Positions 1-7,570 of a DNA stretch of 64,000 bases are shown piece by piece. Positions within the stretch are counted from its first letter, which is position 1; each line of letters opens with the position of its first letter. The translations under genes and the position numbers were made by a program. A model generated the notes under the pieces. It did not search any database, was not told the origin of the DNA, and saw nothing but the letters and a program-made list of their open reading frames with translations. Where the stretch lies: the NCBI RefSeq assembly GCF_003751945.1, contig NZ_RJKL01000001.1, positions 3,224,001 through 3,288,000 on the forward strand. Reading direction: 5' to 3'. This DNA comes from Couchioplanes caeruleus (GTDB lineage: Bacteria > Actinomycetota > Actinomycetes > Mycobacteriales > Micromonosporaceae).

Positions 1-81
1 CGCGATGCCGTCGGTGACGCTACGCAGCCGGACGAGGGGGGTATCCCCGATGATCTCGACGACGTTGTCGTAGTACCGCAC
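1..81 (-). CDS. Cystathionine beta-synthase/cysteine synthase-like enzyme, N-terminal fragment
   Basis: Only the first 27 codons are present; the gene runs off the left edge. Read from a GTG at 81-79, the peptide begins VRYYDNVVEIIGDTP and continues LVRLRSVTDG. This matches the conserved N-terminus of PLP-dependent cysteine synthase and cystathionine beta-synthase proteins, where an IGxTPLVRL block precedes the lysine that binds PLP. A purine-rich GAAGGG lies just upstream of the GTG as a plausible ribosome site. The RYYDNVV opening is closer to actinobacterial cystathionine beta-synthases than to CysK, but so short a fragment cannot separate them. The catalytic lysine and any CBS domains are outside the window. 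Confidence 0.75.
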   Translation of the reverse strand, partial: MRYYDNVVEIIGDTPLVRLRSVTDGIA

Positions 82-103
82 GTCTTTGTGCCCTTCTCGG
101 TGC

Positions 104-125
104 TGACCTGTGACTGATCAGGTCA
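104..125. promoter_or_regulatory. Inverted repeat between two minus-strand genes
   Basis: TGACCTG at 104-110 is mirrored by CAGGTCA at 119-125 across an 8-base spacer. It lies downstream of the DUF1232 gene stop and about 23 bases upstream of the start of the cystathionine beta-synthase-like gene. It could be an operator for the latter or a weak terminator for the former. There is no T-run on the minus strand, so an intrinsic terminator is not favoured. Confidence 0.3.
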
Positions 126-134
126 GCCTACGGC

Positions 135-491
135 TCAGGGCACAATCTTCCCGAGCAGGACCGAGTCGCGTTGCTTCTCCCACTCGAGGAACCGCTCGGT
201 CTCGCTGAGCACGCTGCCGGCGATCCAGGCGATCATCGCGGCGTCGTCGACCAGCCCGAAGATCCAGAGGAACATCTCCGGGACCACGTCGATGGGCGAG
301 ACCACGTACGCGGTCGCGGCGGCCATCATCGCGATCCGCATGCCGCCGTCGTACTGTCCGCTCGCGCTCGCCTTCATCATCCTGGGCAGCGCCGCCATGC
401 GCTTGCCGATCGAGGGTCCACCGCGCGCGCCCGCCATCAGCGCCTTTGCGAGTGCGGTGAACGCGGCGGTCCGTCGCAGCGCCTTGGCCAT
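135..491 (-). CDS. YkvA-like DUF1232 membrane protein
   Basis: This 118-residue protein has the DUF1232/YkvA signature in its second half: AYVVSPIDVVPE followed by FGLVDDAAM at roughly residues 60-87. Two hydrophobic stretches here (about 50-65 and 72-95) may sit in the membrane. The N-terminal half is basic and amphipathic (MAKALRRTAAF). The ATG is preceded by GAGAGGAG at good spacing. Family members are small proteins of unknown function, often 100-140 residues, so the gene is full length. It is divergent from the SGNH hydrolase gene at 671, with 179 bases between the starts. No function can be assigned beyond the family. Confidence 0.85.
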   Translation of the reverse strand: MAKALRRTAAFTALAKALMAGARGGPSIGKRMAALPRMMKASASGQYDGGMRIAMMAAATAYVVSPIDVVPEMFLWIFGLVDDAAMIAWIAGSVLSETERFLEWEKQRDSVLLGKIVP

Positions 492-670
492 GGTCGTCTC
501 CTCTCGCCGATCCCAGCATGACGTCCATCCGCCAGTTGTGCCCGCTCGGCGCGGGGTTCAGACGTCTGTCGCCAAGCCGCGTTAGCCTCGAAGACCCCAC
601 CCATCGCCGGAAGCCGGTCTCCACCGACGGCTGACGGGCCATCCCCACCCGGGCGAGAGCGAGGGAGAGC

Positions 671-2248
671 ATGCGACAGGTGCGCAATCTGACAGCGGAG
701 GAACGCCGGCGGATCAGGATCGCCGGCCAGGTCGCCGGCGGCGTCACGGGAGCCGCGGCCGGGCTCAGTCTCCTGTCGGCGGGCGTGCTGCTGCGCCAGG
801 CGGCGGACGCCCGCCGGATCATCCCGCTGGCCGAGGCGCCACCCCCGCGCGGCGACGGACTGTACGGCCCCAAGTTCCCGGGCCGGCCGCTGAGCATGGT
901 GATCCTGGGCGACTCGTCGGCGGCCGGATACGGCGTGCACCGTCCGCGCGAGACGCCCGGCGCCCTGCTGGCCACGGGCGTGTCCCGCCGGCTGCGGCGC
1001 CCGGTCCGCCTGCACCGGGTGGCCGTGGTCGGCGCCACCTCGGCCGGCCTGCCCTATCAGGTGGACGCGGCGCTGGAGTACGACCCCGAGGTCGCGGTGA
1101 TCATCATCGGCGGCAACGACGTCACCCACGTGTCGGCGCGTACGGCGGCCGTGCGCCATCTCGCCGACGCGGTCCGGCGCCTGCGTGCCGTCGGCTGCAA
1201 GGTCGTCGTGGGCACCTGTCCCGACATCGGCGCCATCCAGCCGATCAAGCCGCCGTTGCGTTGGCTCGCCACGACCTGGAGCCGGCAGCTCGCGGCCCAG
1301 CAGACGGTCGCGGTGGTCGAGGCGGGCGGCCGCACGGTCTCCCTCTGTGACCTGCTGGGACCGGCCTTCGTGGCGGATCCGGTGCGCATGTTCGGCTCGG
1401 ACCGCTTCCACCCGTCGGTCGAGGGGTACGCCCGCGCGGCAGCGGTGATCATGCCGACGCTGATGGCCGTGCTGGGCGAGGAGGAGGACCGCATGCCGGC
1501 CACCGGCCCTGACGGTGTCCGCAGCCTGTCGCAGGCGGCCCACGAGGCGGTCCGCGCCGCGGGTACCGAGGTCAGTGCGGCGAAGGTGGACGGCCGCGAT
1601 CGCGGGCCGGCGGGGCGGTGGGCGCAGTTGCGCCGGCACCCGTGGTTCGGCGAGCCGCGGAGCTGGCTCGGGCACCGCGCCCTGACGTTCCTGCCGTCGG
1701 GCCTGCCGGTGAGCGGGATGGGCACGGGGGCCGGGCGGGAGCCTGCGGGCGGTGAGCCGGCAGTCGGCGGGGCGGCGGCCGGCGAGGCGGCGGCCGCGGA
1801 CGGCCCGGCCGGTGGCGCGGACGGCCCGGCCCGTGATGTGGACGGCCCGGCCGGTGGAGCGGACGGCCCGGCCGGTGGAGCGGACGGCCCGGCCGGTGGA
1901 GCGGACGGCCCGGCCGGTGGAGCGGACGGCCCGGCCGGAGCGATCGGCGGATTGGCGTTGTCAGGCGGGTCGATCGGGAGGTTCCCGCTGAGTGGTAGCT
2001 CGCTGGGTGGGTTGTCGTTCGGCGGCAGCTCTCTGGGCGGGTTGACGCTCGGCGGCGGCCCGGTGCGGTTCCTACTCGGTGGGAGCGCGCTCGGGCGGCC
2101 CACGAGCAGCGGTGCGGTCGCCGGAGTCAAACGGGTGGGAGCGCATGTGGCAAGCCGGATGAGTGCTCGCGTTGCCCGTGGGTCGGGCCGGACGGCCGCC
2201 GGCGCCGTAGGCTGGACATCGGAGGATCATCAAGCGACCGTCGATTGA
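671..2248 (+). CDS. SGNH/GDSL-type hydrolase with repetitive C-terminal tail
   Basis: The 525-residue product has an N-terminal hydrophobic segment (about 18-42) and then an SGNH hydrolase domain. The motifs are block I GDSSAAGYG with the nucleophile near Ser82, block III GGND near residues 147-150, and block V DRFHP near 243-247. The family covers esterases and lipases of diverse substrate. After about residue 280 the protein turns into a low-complexity tail: seven units of a DGPAGGA heptad, then Gly/Ser-rich repeats of the SSLGGL type. The tail is probably disordered and may be cell-wall spanning. GAGGGAGAGC precedes the ATG. A second SGNH gene follows 38 bases later, so the two are probably co-transcribed. 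The substrate is unknown. Confidence 0.85.
   Translation: MRQVRNLTAEERRRIRIAGQVAGGVTGAAAGLSLLSAGVLLRQAADARRIIPLAEAPPPRGDGLYGPKFPGRPLSMVILGDSSAAGYGVHRPRETPGALLATGVSRRLRRPVRLHRVAVVGATSAGLPYQVDAALEYDPEVAVIIIGGNDVTHVSARTAAVRHLADAVRRLRAVGCKVVVGTCPDIGAIQPIKPPLRWLATTWSRQLAAQQTVAVVEAGGRTVSLCDLLGPAFVADPVRMFGSDRFHPSVEGYARAAAVIMPTLMAVLGEEEDRMPATGPDGVRSLSQAAHEAVRAAGTEVSAAKVDGRDRGPAGRWAQLRRHPWFGEPRSWLGHRALTFLPSGLPVSGMGTGAGREPAGGEPAVGGAAAGEAAAADGPAGGADGPARDVDGPAGGADGPAGGADGPAGGADGPAGGADGPAGAIGGLALSGGSIGRFPLSGSSLGGLSFGGSSLGGLTLGGGPVRFLLGGSALGRPTSSGAVAGVKRVGAHVASRMSARVARGSGRTAAGAVGWTSEDHQATVD
1799..1942 (+). repeat. 21-bp tandem repeat inside the SGNH hydrolase gene
   Basis: Seven head-to-tail copies of GACGGCCCGGCCGGTGGAGCG occur; the second is diverged and the seventh is 18 bases. 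The middle four are identical. Each copy encodes Asp-Gly-Pro-Ala-Gly-Gly-Ala. The repeat is in frame, so copy-number change would lengthen or shorten the tail without breaking the gene. Confidence 0.9.
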
Positions 2249-2286
2249 CGGCTGCGGCAGGACTCAGCACGCCGCGAGGAGGCGAC

Positions 2287-3093
2287 ATGACGGGCCTGAC
2301 GGGACGAATCGGCAGGGCGGCGGCCACGACGCTGTTCGCCTCGGCCGTGGGCGGTGTCGCCCTGCTCGCGGGCGAGGCCCTCGCCGCCAAGAGCCGGCGG
2401 TATGCGAAGCCGACCATGGGTCTGGCGCTGCGTACGTCGATGGGCCCGTCCGCCGCGCCACCCCTGCGGCTGGTGCTGCTCGGCGACTCGGCCGCGATCG
2501 GCGTCGGCGTCGAATGGCTGTCCGAGACGGTCGGCGGCCAGTTGGCCCGGCTGCTGGCCGACGGCACCCCGGAGACCGGCCGGCGGCACGTGCTGCTCTC
2601 GAGCGTCGGTGTGGCGGGCTCGCGCTCCACCGATCTGGCCACCCAGGTGGCCCGCGCACTGCTCGGCGACCGCCCCGATGTGGCGGTGGTGCTGATCGGC
2701 GCCCACGACACGACCGCCCTGCGCGGACCCGAGGAGTCGGCGCGGTACCTGGGCGAGGCCGTACGCCGCCTGCGCGACGCCGGCGTCCAGGTGGTCGTCG
2801 GCACGTGCCCCGACCTCGGCGCCGTACGCTCGATCGCCCAGCCGTTGCGTCAGGTGACCGCCTGGCTGGGGCGCCGGATGAGCCGCGCCCAGGCAGCGGC
2901 GGTGACCGAGGCCGGCGGCGTGGTGGTGGATCTCGCCGGCGAGACCGGCGCGGTGTTTCGGGCGGACGCCGGAACGCTCTGTTACGACGGCTTCCATCCC
3001 TCGGCGGACGGCTACCGGGTGTGGGCGCACGCGCTCTACCCCGCGGTGTTCGATGCCGCCCAGGCGGCCGGCAACCGTTCCATCCAGGAGTAG
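2287..3093 (+). CDS. Second SGNH hydrolase, with an altered block III
   Basis: This 268-residue paralogue of the upstream protein has an N-terminal hydrophobic segment (about 10-33) and then GDSAAIGVG with Ser near residue 68, and DGFHPSADGY near 234-243. Block III reads GAHD (about 139-142) where the family and the neighbouring gene have GxND, so the asparagine that normally helps form the oxyanion hole is replaced by histidine. The ATG at 2287 was chosen because GAGGAGG lies at 2276-2282; a TTG at 2245 has no such signal and overlaps the previous stop. Lack of the repetitive tail suggests a catalytic-core paralogue arising by duplication. Substrate unknown. Confidence 0.85.
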   Translation: MTGLTGRIGRAAATTLFASAVGGVALLAGEALAAKSRRYAKPTMGLALRTSMGPSAAPPLRLVLLGDSAAIGVGVEWLSETVGGQLARLLADGTPETGRRHVLLSSVGVAGSRSTDLATQVARALLGDRPDVAVVLIGAHDTTALRGPEESARYLGEAVRRLRDAGVQVVVGTCPDLGAVRSIAQPLRQVTAWLGRRMSRAQAAAVTEAGGVVVDLAGETGAVFRADAGTLCYDGFHPSADGYRVWAHALYPAVFDAAQAAGNRSIQE

Positions 3094-3174
3094 GAGCCAG
3101 CTCCATAGATCGGACATTTAGGTGTGACGAAGTGGCGCTTCCGCGATAAGTTACCGGCGCGTTAACGTGTGGTC

Positions 3175-4419
3175 ATGCCGGAAGCTGTCATCGTCGCCAC
3201 CGCCCGCTCCCCCATCGGCCGTGCCGTCAAGGGTTCGCTGAAGGACCTGCGCCCCGACGATCTCGCCGCCACCATCGTCGACGCCGCGCTGAGCAAGGTG
3301 CCCCAGCTCGACCGGGCGCTCATCGAGGATCTCTACCTCGGTTGCGGCCTGCCCGGCGGCGAGCAGGGCTTCAACATGGCGCGCGTGGTCGCCACGCTGC
3401 TCGGCCTCGACGGGCTTCCGGGCGCGACCCTCACCCGCTACTGCGCCAGCTCGCTGCAGACCACCCGGATGGCGTTCCACGCGATCAAGGCCGGCGAGGG
3501 TGACGTCTTCGTCTCCGCCGGCGTCGAGACCGTGTCGCGCTACGCCCGCGGCAACTCCGACAGCCTGCCGCCGGAGGCCCAGGAGCTGGTCGGCGGCGGC
3601 TGGGAGAACCCCAAGTTCGCCGACGCCCGGGTACGCACCACCGACGCCGCGAGGAACGGCGGCGTCTGGCACGACCCCCGCGAGGACGGCCAGCTCCCCG
3701 ACATCTACCTCGGCATGGGCTACACGGCGGAGAACCTCGCCCAGGCGTACGACGTCAGCCGCGCGGACATGGACGAGTTCGGCGTCCGCAGCCAGAACCT
3801 CGCCGAGAAGGCCATCGCCAACGGCTTCTGGCAGCGGGAGATCACCCCGGTGACCACCCCGGACGGCACGGTGGTCTCCGCCGACGACGGCCCGCGGCCG
3901 GGCGTGACCATGGAGGCGGTGTCCGGCCTCAAGCCGGTGTTCCGCCCCGACGGCCGGATCACCGCCGGCAACTGCTGCCCGCTCAACGACGGCGCGGCGG
4001 CCGTAGTGATCATGAGCGACACCAAGGCCCGCGAGCTCGGCATCACCCCGCTGGCCCGGATCGTGTCCACCGGCGTCACCGCCCTCTCCCCCGAGATCAT
4101 GGGGCTGGGCCCGGTCGAGGCGTCCCGCCAGGCGCTCAAGCGCGCCGGGATGACCGTCGACGACATCGACCTGGTGGAGATCAACGAGGCCTTCGCGGCC
4201 CAGGTGATCCCGTCCTACCGCGAGCTGAACATCCCGCTCGACAAGGTCAACGTCAACGGCGGCGCGATCGCCGTCGGCCACCCGTTCGGCATGACCGGCG
4301 CCCGCATCACCGGCACCCTGCTGAACTCCCTGGAGTGGCACGACAAGTCCATCGGCCTCGAGACGATGTGCGTCGGCGGCGGCCAGGGCATGGCGATGGT
4401 GCTTGAGCGCCTGAACTGA
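3175..4419 (+). CDS. Thiolase (acetyl-CoA acetyltransferase family)
   Basis: The 414-residue protein is a full-length thiolase. The nucleophilic cysteine is Cys90 in RYCASSLQTT, the NEAFAAQ block lies near 343-349, the catalytic His is in GGAIAVGHPFG, and the second cysteine in CVGGGQG near 403. Such enzymes condense two acyl-CoA units or cleave 3-ketoacyl-CoA in beta-oxidation. Chain-length preference cannot be read from the sequence. No clear ribosome site precedes the ATG at 3175. A GTG at 3169 and a TA-rich GATAAGTTA about 20 bases upstream make a leaderless or near-leaderless transcript possible. There are no fatty-acid genes beside it, so it seems to stand alone. Confidence 0.9.
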   Translation: MPEAVIVATARSPIGRAVKGSLKDLRPDDLAATIVDAALSKVPQLDRALIEDLYLGCGLPGGEQGFNMARVVATLLGLDGLPGATLTRYCASSLQTTRMAFHAIKAGEGDVFVSAGVETVSRYARGNSDSLPPEAQELVGGGWENPKFADARVRTTDAARNGGVWHDPREDGQLPDIYLGMGYTAENLAQAYDVSRADMDEFGVRSQNLAEKAIANGFWQREITPVTTPDGTVVSADDGPRPGVTMEAVSGLKPVFRPDGRITAGNCCPLNDGAAAVVIMSDTKARELGITPLARIVSTGVTALSPEIMGLGPVEASRQALKRAGMTVDDIDLVEINEAFAAQVIPSYRELNIPLDKVNVNGGAIAVGHPFGMTGARITGTLLNSLEWHDKSIGLETMCVGGGQGMAMVLERLN

Positions 4420-4433
4420 TACACCGCACCGAA

Positions 4434-4537
4434 TCTTCCGCCGGGTCCGGCTGCCGTACAGGGCGCCGGGCTCGGCGGAGCTCATTCTTCCGCCGGGTTC
4501 GGCTGCCGCAGAGGGCGCCGGGATCGGCGGACCTCAT
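4434..4537. repeat. Two tandem copies of a 52-bp sequence between convergent genes
   Basis: Copy one spans 4434-4485 and copy two 4486-4537, both beginning TCTTCCGCCGGGT and each containing CGGCTGCCG and GGGCGCCGGG. They differ at only a few positions. The repeat fills the gap between the thiolase stop (4419) and the convergent minus-strand stop (4575). Each copy can fold around GGCGCC, so a role in bidirectional termination is possible but unproven. Confidence 0.8.
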
Positions 4538-4574
4538 TCGGCCGGTCCAGAGCCGCGCGCGGCGCGGAATCGCG

Positions 4575-4886
4575 TCAGAGGGCCTCGCGTGCGGTGCGGA
4601 TCGCGGCGGCGGCCTGAGCCAGCAGCTCGTCCGCTGCCGGGACCGCGAGCAGGTCGCCGGTCATGACGCGGAGCTGGTCGGGCAGGGTCGTGTCCGCCTC
4701 GCGGGGCACCTCACGGTGTGGCCGCCGCTCCGCCTCCGCGCCCAGATCGGCCAGGCGCTGGACCAGCGTGTGGACGAGGTCGCCGCGGGTGCCGGCGCCC
4801 GCGCTCACGGCCCACCGGCCGGTCTCCCAGTGGCCCACCTGGGCGAGCAGGCGCTGGACCGCGGTCCGGAGTTCTTCGGCAGCCAC
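4575..4886 (-). CDS. Small helical protein of unknown function
   Basis: The protein has 103 residues and no recognised domain. It starts VAAEELRTAVQRLLAQVG and is mostly alanine- and leucine-rich helices, with a short charged middle segment (RRPHREVPREAD). There is no signal peptide or membrane segment. The GTG at 4886 was chosen because upstream codons in the same frame read through a hairpin and intergenic sequence; the ribosome site (GGTAGGGT) is weak. It follows the Bax1-I gene on the same strand, separated by a hairpin at 4910-4942. It looks like a lineage-restricted conserved hypothetical protein. Confidence 0.6.
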   Translation of the reverse strand: MAAEELRTAVQRLLAQVGHWETGRWAVSAGAGTRGDLVHTLVQRLADLGAEAERRPHREVPREADTTLPDQLRVMTGDLLAVPAADELLAQAAAAIRTAREAL

Positions 4887-4909
4887 GGGCAAGACCCTAC
4901 CGACAGCGA

Positions 4910-4942
4910 AACGCCCGGCCCGCACGAGGCGGACCGGGCGTT
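4910..4942 (-). terminator. Hairpin downstream of the Bax1-I gene
   Basis: AACGCCCGG at 4910-4918 pairs with CCGGGCGTT at 4934-4942, giving a 9-bp perfect stem with a 15-base loop, 22 bases beyond the stop at 4964. There is no strong T-run, as is usual for terminators in high-GC actinomycetes. Confidence 0.6.
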
Positions 4943-4963
4943 CGGTGTCGTCGGGCGCGACGG

Positions 4964-5788
4964 TCAGTCGTCGCCCTGCAGGAAGCTCAGCAGGCGCAGG
5001 ATCTCGATGTAGAGCCAGACCAGGCTGACCAGGATGCCGAAGGCGGCGGTCCACGAGTAGCGCTGCGGGAGCCCCATCCGGACCCCCTCCTCGACCTCGT
5101 TGAAGCTGAGGATGAAGCTCAGCGAGGCCACGACGATGCACACCAGGCTGAAGACGATGCCGAGCGGGCCGTTGTCACGCAGACCGGTGTTGACGTCGAA
5201 GAGCGCCAGCACGAAGTTGATCATCATGACCCCGAACAGGCCGGCCATGACCGCGATCATGCCGCGGGCGAACTTCGGCGTCGCCCGGATGACCCGGGCG
5301 CGGTAGAGCGCCGCCATCAGGAAGAAGACGCCGAAGGTGGCGACCACCGCCTGCAGGACGATGCCCTGGTAACCGGCGATCACCTGGAAGAACTTGCTGA
5401 CCAGGCCGACGAAGGTGCCCTCGACGACCGCGTAGGTGACGACCAGGGCCGGGTTGGCCATCCGGCTGAACGAGATGACGAAGCCGAGCACCAGGCCGAC
5501 GATCGCGGCGCCGATCCAGGCGGGGCCGATCAGGCTGTTCGGGATCAGGTTCCAGGCCGCGACGGCGGAGATGCCGGTGATGCCGAGCAGCGTCACGGTC
5601 TTGACGACGACGTCGTCGATCGTCATGGGCTGCACGGCCGGCGGCGAGGCCGGGTAGCCCGTGGCCGTCGGGTACGGCTGACCGTAACCCGGCTGACCGG
5701 CGGGCGGTCCGTACGGTCCGTATCCGGCCGCGCGCTCCCGCTCGGCCGCCTGGCCGAGGCGCGAAAGCACCGGGTTCGAAGTCTTCAC
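4964..5788 (-). CDS. Bax inhibitor-1/YccA family membrane protein
   Basis: The 274-residue product has a Gly/Pro/Tyr-rich cytosolic N-terminus (about 20-52, with GYGPYGPPAG), followed by seven predicted membrane spans from about residue 62 to 268. The spans and their length match bacterial Bax1-I/YccA-type (DUF4126/UPF0005-like) proteins, a family with calcium-leak-channel members. The conserved run ISFSRMANPALV, the paired acidic residues late in the protein (FNEVEEGVRMG) and the tail WLYIEILRLLSFL fit the family. No role in the organism is known. The start is the ATG at 5788, and the gene is probably monocistronic, with the hairpin at 4910-4942 downstream. Confidence 0.85.
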   Translation of the reverse strand: MKTSNPVLSRLGQAAERERAAGYGPYGPPAGQPGYGQPYPTATGYPASPPAVQPMTIDDVVVKTVTLLGITGISAVAAWNLIPNSLIGPAWIGAAIVGLVLGFVISFSRMANPALVVTYAVVEGTFVGLVSKFFQVIAGYQGIVLQAVVATFGVFFLMAALYRARVIRATPKFARGMIAVMAGLFGVMMINFVLALFDVNTGLRDNGPLGIVFSLVCIVVASLSFILSFNEVEEGVRMGLPQRYSWTAAFGILVSLVWLYIEILRLLSFLQGDD

Positions 5789-5998
5789 TGTGTCCAGTCT
5801 CCCTTTGAGGTTGAGGGGTCGTGCCCTACAAGAATAAGCGCTACATCAGCGGGAGTCCGGTCCGCGAGGCTGTGAACGAGCTGAAAAACACGCACGTCCG
5901 GGATATCGTGCCTGGTTGGCGCGCCGGTGACCGGTTTCGGGCCGGTCCGGCGTCGTGCCGGATGGGCCCGACCCGATACGGTGAGGATCAGCTCCCCG

Positions 5999-6080
5999 GC
6001 CCGGGTGGTGGAACGGCAGACACGGCCGCCTTAAAAGCGGCTGCCCAAAAGGCGTGCGGGTTCGAGACCCGCCCCGGGCA
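5999..6080 (+). tRNA. bldA: tRNA-Leu (anticodon UAA), bldA-type
   Basis: The acceptor strands GCCCGGG (5999-6005) and CCCGGGC (6073-6079) pair fully, followed by discriminator A6080. The anticodon stem GCCGC/GCGGC (6025-6029/6037-6041) encloses loop CTTAAAA, giving anticodon TAA at 6032-6034. A long variable arm (about 6042-6055) and the T-arm GCGGG-TTCGAGA-CCCGC (6056-6072) confirm a class II leucine tRNA. The CCA end is not encoded. This tRNA reads the UUA codon, which is very rare in actinomycetes; in Streptomyces its orthologue bldA gates development and secondary metabolism. A TACGGT hexamer at 5977-5982 could be its -10 element. Confidence 0.95.
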
Positions 6081-6209
6081 CTCGACGACCGTCCGGCACA
6101 CGAGTCGCCCGTCCCGAATCGACCTCGGATTCCGGATCGCCCGCGCGGCGCCGCTCGCCGCGGCCCTGGTCGGTCACCCGGGACGCGGCGGAAGCACTCA
6201 TTCCAGAAC

Positions 6210-7493
6210 TCATTCCGCGTCGTGACGCGCGGGGGACGGTCCGATCACGCCGGTGTAGGCGAGGTGCCACAGCATCCCTTCGGCGGCGTGCTCGAAGTTG
6301 TGGCAGTGGTCCATCCAGATGCCGGGGTTGTCGGCGGTGAACGTGATCTCGAAGGACTCGCCCGGCGCGACGTTGAGGGTGTGGGTCCACCACGGGCTGC
6401 CGGTGACCGGCGCGTCGTTGCGGGACAGGACGCGGATGCGGTGGCCGTGCAGGTGCATGGGGTGGTCGATGATGCCGCGGTTGGTGAACCGCATCCGTAC
6501 GGTGTCGCCGCGGTCGACCATGAGGGTCGCGATCGCCGCACCGGAGGCGCCGTTGACCGTGTTCGCCCAGGAGAAGGTGCCGTTGGTGAACGCGGAGCCG
6601 TTGTCCATGACGAGGTCGTAGGTGCGGGTGGCGGGAGCCGGGTTGGGCACGAACCGGTAGACGTGGCGGCCGCCGGGCCGGACGGCCTCCTGGGTGAGGC
6701 CGGGAACGCCGTCCTCGGCGTTGGGCACGTCGACGCCGTGCCAGTGCACGGTGACGCCCTCGGCGACGTCGGTGTTGACCAGCGTGACCTCGACGAGCTG
6801 GCCCTGGCGCACCCGCAGGGTGGGTCCGGGTGACGCGCCGTTGAAGGTCAGCGCGTCGATCTGGGCACCGGAGGAGAGCCGGATCTTGCCGTGCGCGGCG
6901 ACCAGGGTGAACCGCACGTCGGGCTTTCCCTGGTGGAGACCGGTCAGGCTGGCGACGGCGATGCTCGGCCTGCCCGCGGCGGAAGACTCGAGCGAAGAGC
7001 GGTGGTGTGCGTGGCCCGCCGCCTGAGCCGGCGCCTGGTTCTGCACATACAACCCGAAGATCGCGGCGATGAGCGCGAGAGTGGTCAGGGTGGCGAGCCA
7101 GGGCAGGCGGGCCGCCCGCGAGTCGGCGGCCTGCAGACGCAGCCGCGCGACCGCCACCGCCGCGGTGGCCGCCAGGACGACGAGGCTGAACGCGGCGACC
7201 AGCGGCCGGTCGGCCGGATCCTGTGGCACCCAGGCCAGATAGGCGGAGACCAGCATGCCGACGGCGGCGACCTGCCCGGCGACGCGAGTGCCTACGACGC
7301 GAGTGCCGGCGCCGCGCGACGCCAGCACGATCGTCACGGCGAGCGGAAGGATGGCCACGCCGACACTCCGGATGTCCGTGGGGTGACCCACACCGGAGAA
7401 GGCCCCTCCGGCGGGCCACACGGCGATCACCGGTGCGCCACTGATGGTGGCCGGAGCCGCTGTCCAGTCGCGCCGTCGGCGACCGCTCAGCAC
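6210..7493 (-). CDS. Membrane-anchored multicopper oxidase lacking a middle region
   Basis: The N-terminal part has four predicted membrane spans, followed by a cupredoxin region. Copper motifs are TVHWHGVD, then HPMHLHGH and the type 1 site HCHNFEHAAEGML near the C-terminus. The second trinuclear motif, usually WYHSH at the end of domain 1, is absent: the protein passes from YRFVPN straight to RTYDLVMDNG, which looks like the last domain. At about 427 residues it is roughly 150-200 shorter than three-domain relatives. The GTG at 7493 is the best available start but has no strong ribosome site, so the N-terminus is uncertain. It lies 77 bases downstream of the NADH dehydrogenase gene on the same strand. 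Oxidase activity is doubtful. Confidence 0.75.
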   Translation of the reverse strand: MLSGRRRRDWTAAPATISGAPVIAVWPAGGAFSGVGHPTDIRSVGVAILPLAVTIVLASRGAGTRVVGTRVAGQVAAVGMLVSAYLAWVPQDPADRPLVAAFSLVVLAATAAVAVARLRLQAADSRAARLPWLATLTTLALIAAIFGLYVQNQAPAQAAGHAHHRSSLESSAAGRPSIAVASLTGLHQGKPDVRFTLVAAHGKIRLSSGAQIDALTFNGASPGPTLRVRQGQLVEVTLVNTDVAEGVTVHWHGVDVPNAEDGVPGLTQEAVRPGGRHVYRFVPNPAPATRTYDLVMDNGSAFTNGTFSWANTVNGASGAAIATLMVDRGDTVRMRFTNRGIIDHPMHLHGHRIRVLSRNDAPVTGSPWWTHTLNVAPGESFEITFTADNPGIWMDHCHNFEHAAEGMLWHLAYTGVIGPSPARHDAE

Positions 7494-7570
7494 TGCCCAG
7501 TTCTGTTCACTTCGTCGCCGGACCACGGGGGCCCGGCCCGGTGCGTGGCCGGGCCGGGCCGGGGTGGTGG

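Noticed and set aside
437..1675. Long antisense frame over the first SGNH hydrolase
   Set aside because: Arg/Ala/Gly/His-rich composition without motifs; the plus-strand SGNH gene is certain.
1799..1942. CRISPR-like appearance of the tandem repeat
   Set aside because: Units are contiguous without spacers and are in frame in a protein; no cas genes are present.
6196..6217. Direct repeat ACTCATTCC at the 3' end of the multicopper oxidase gene
   Set aside because: Two short copies 10-13 bases apart are likely chance, and one overlaps the stop codon.
5821..6225. Open frame spanning the tRNA-Leu gene
   Set aside because: It is an artefact of the tRNA region; the tRNA folds perfectly and the frame shows no coding signal.
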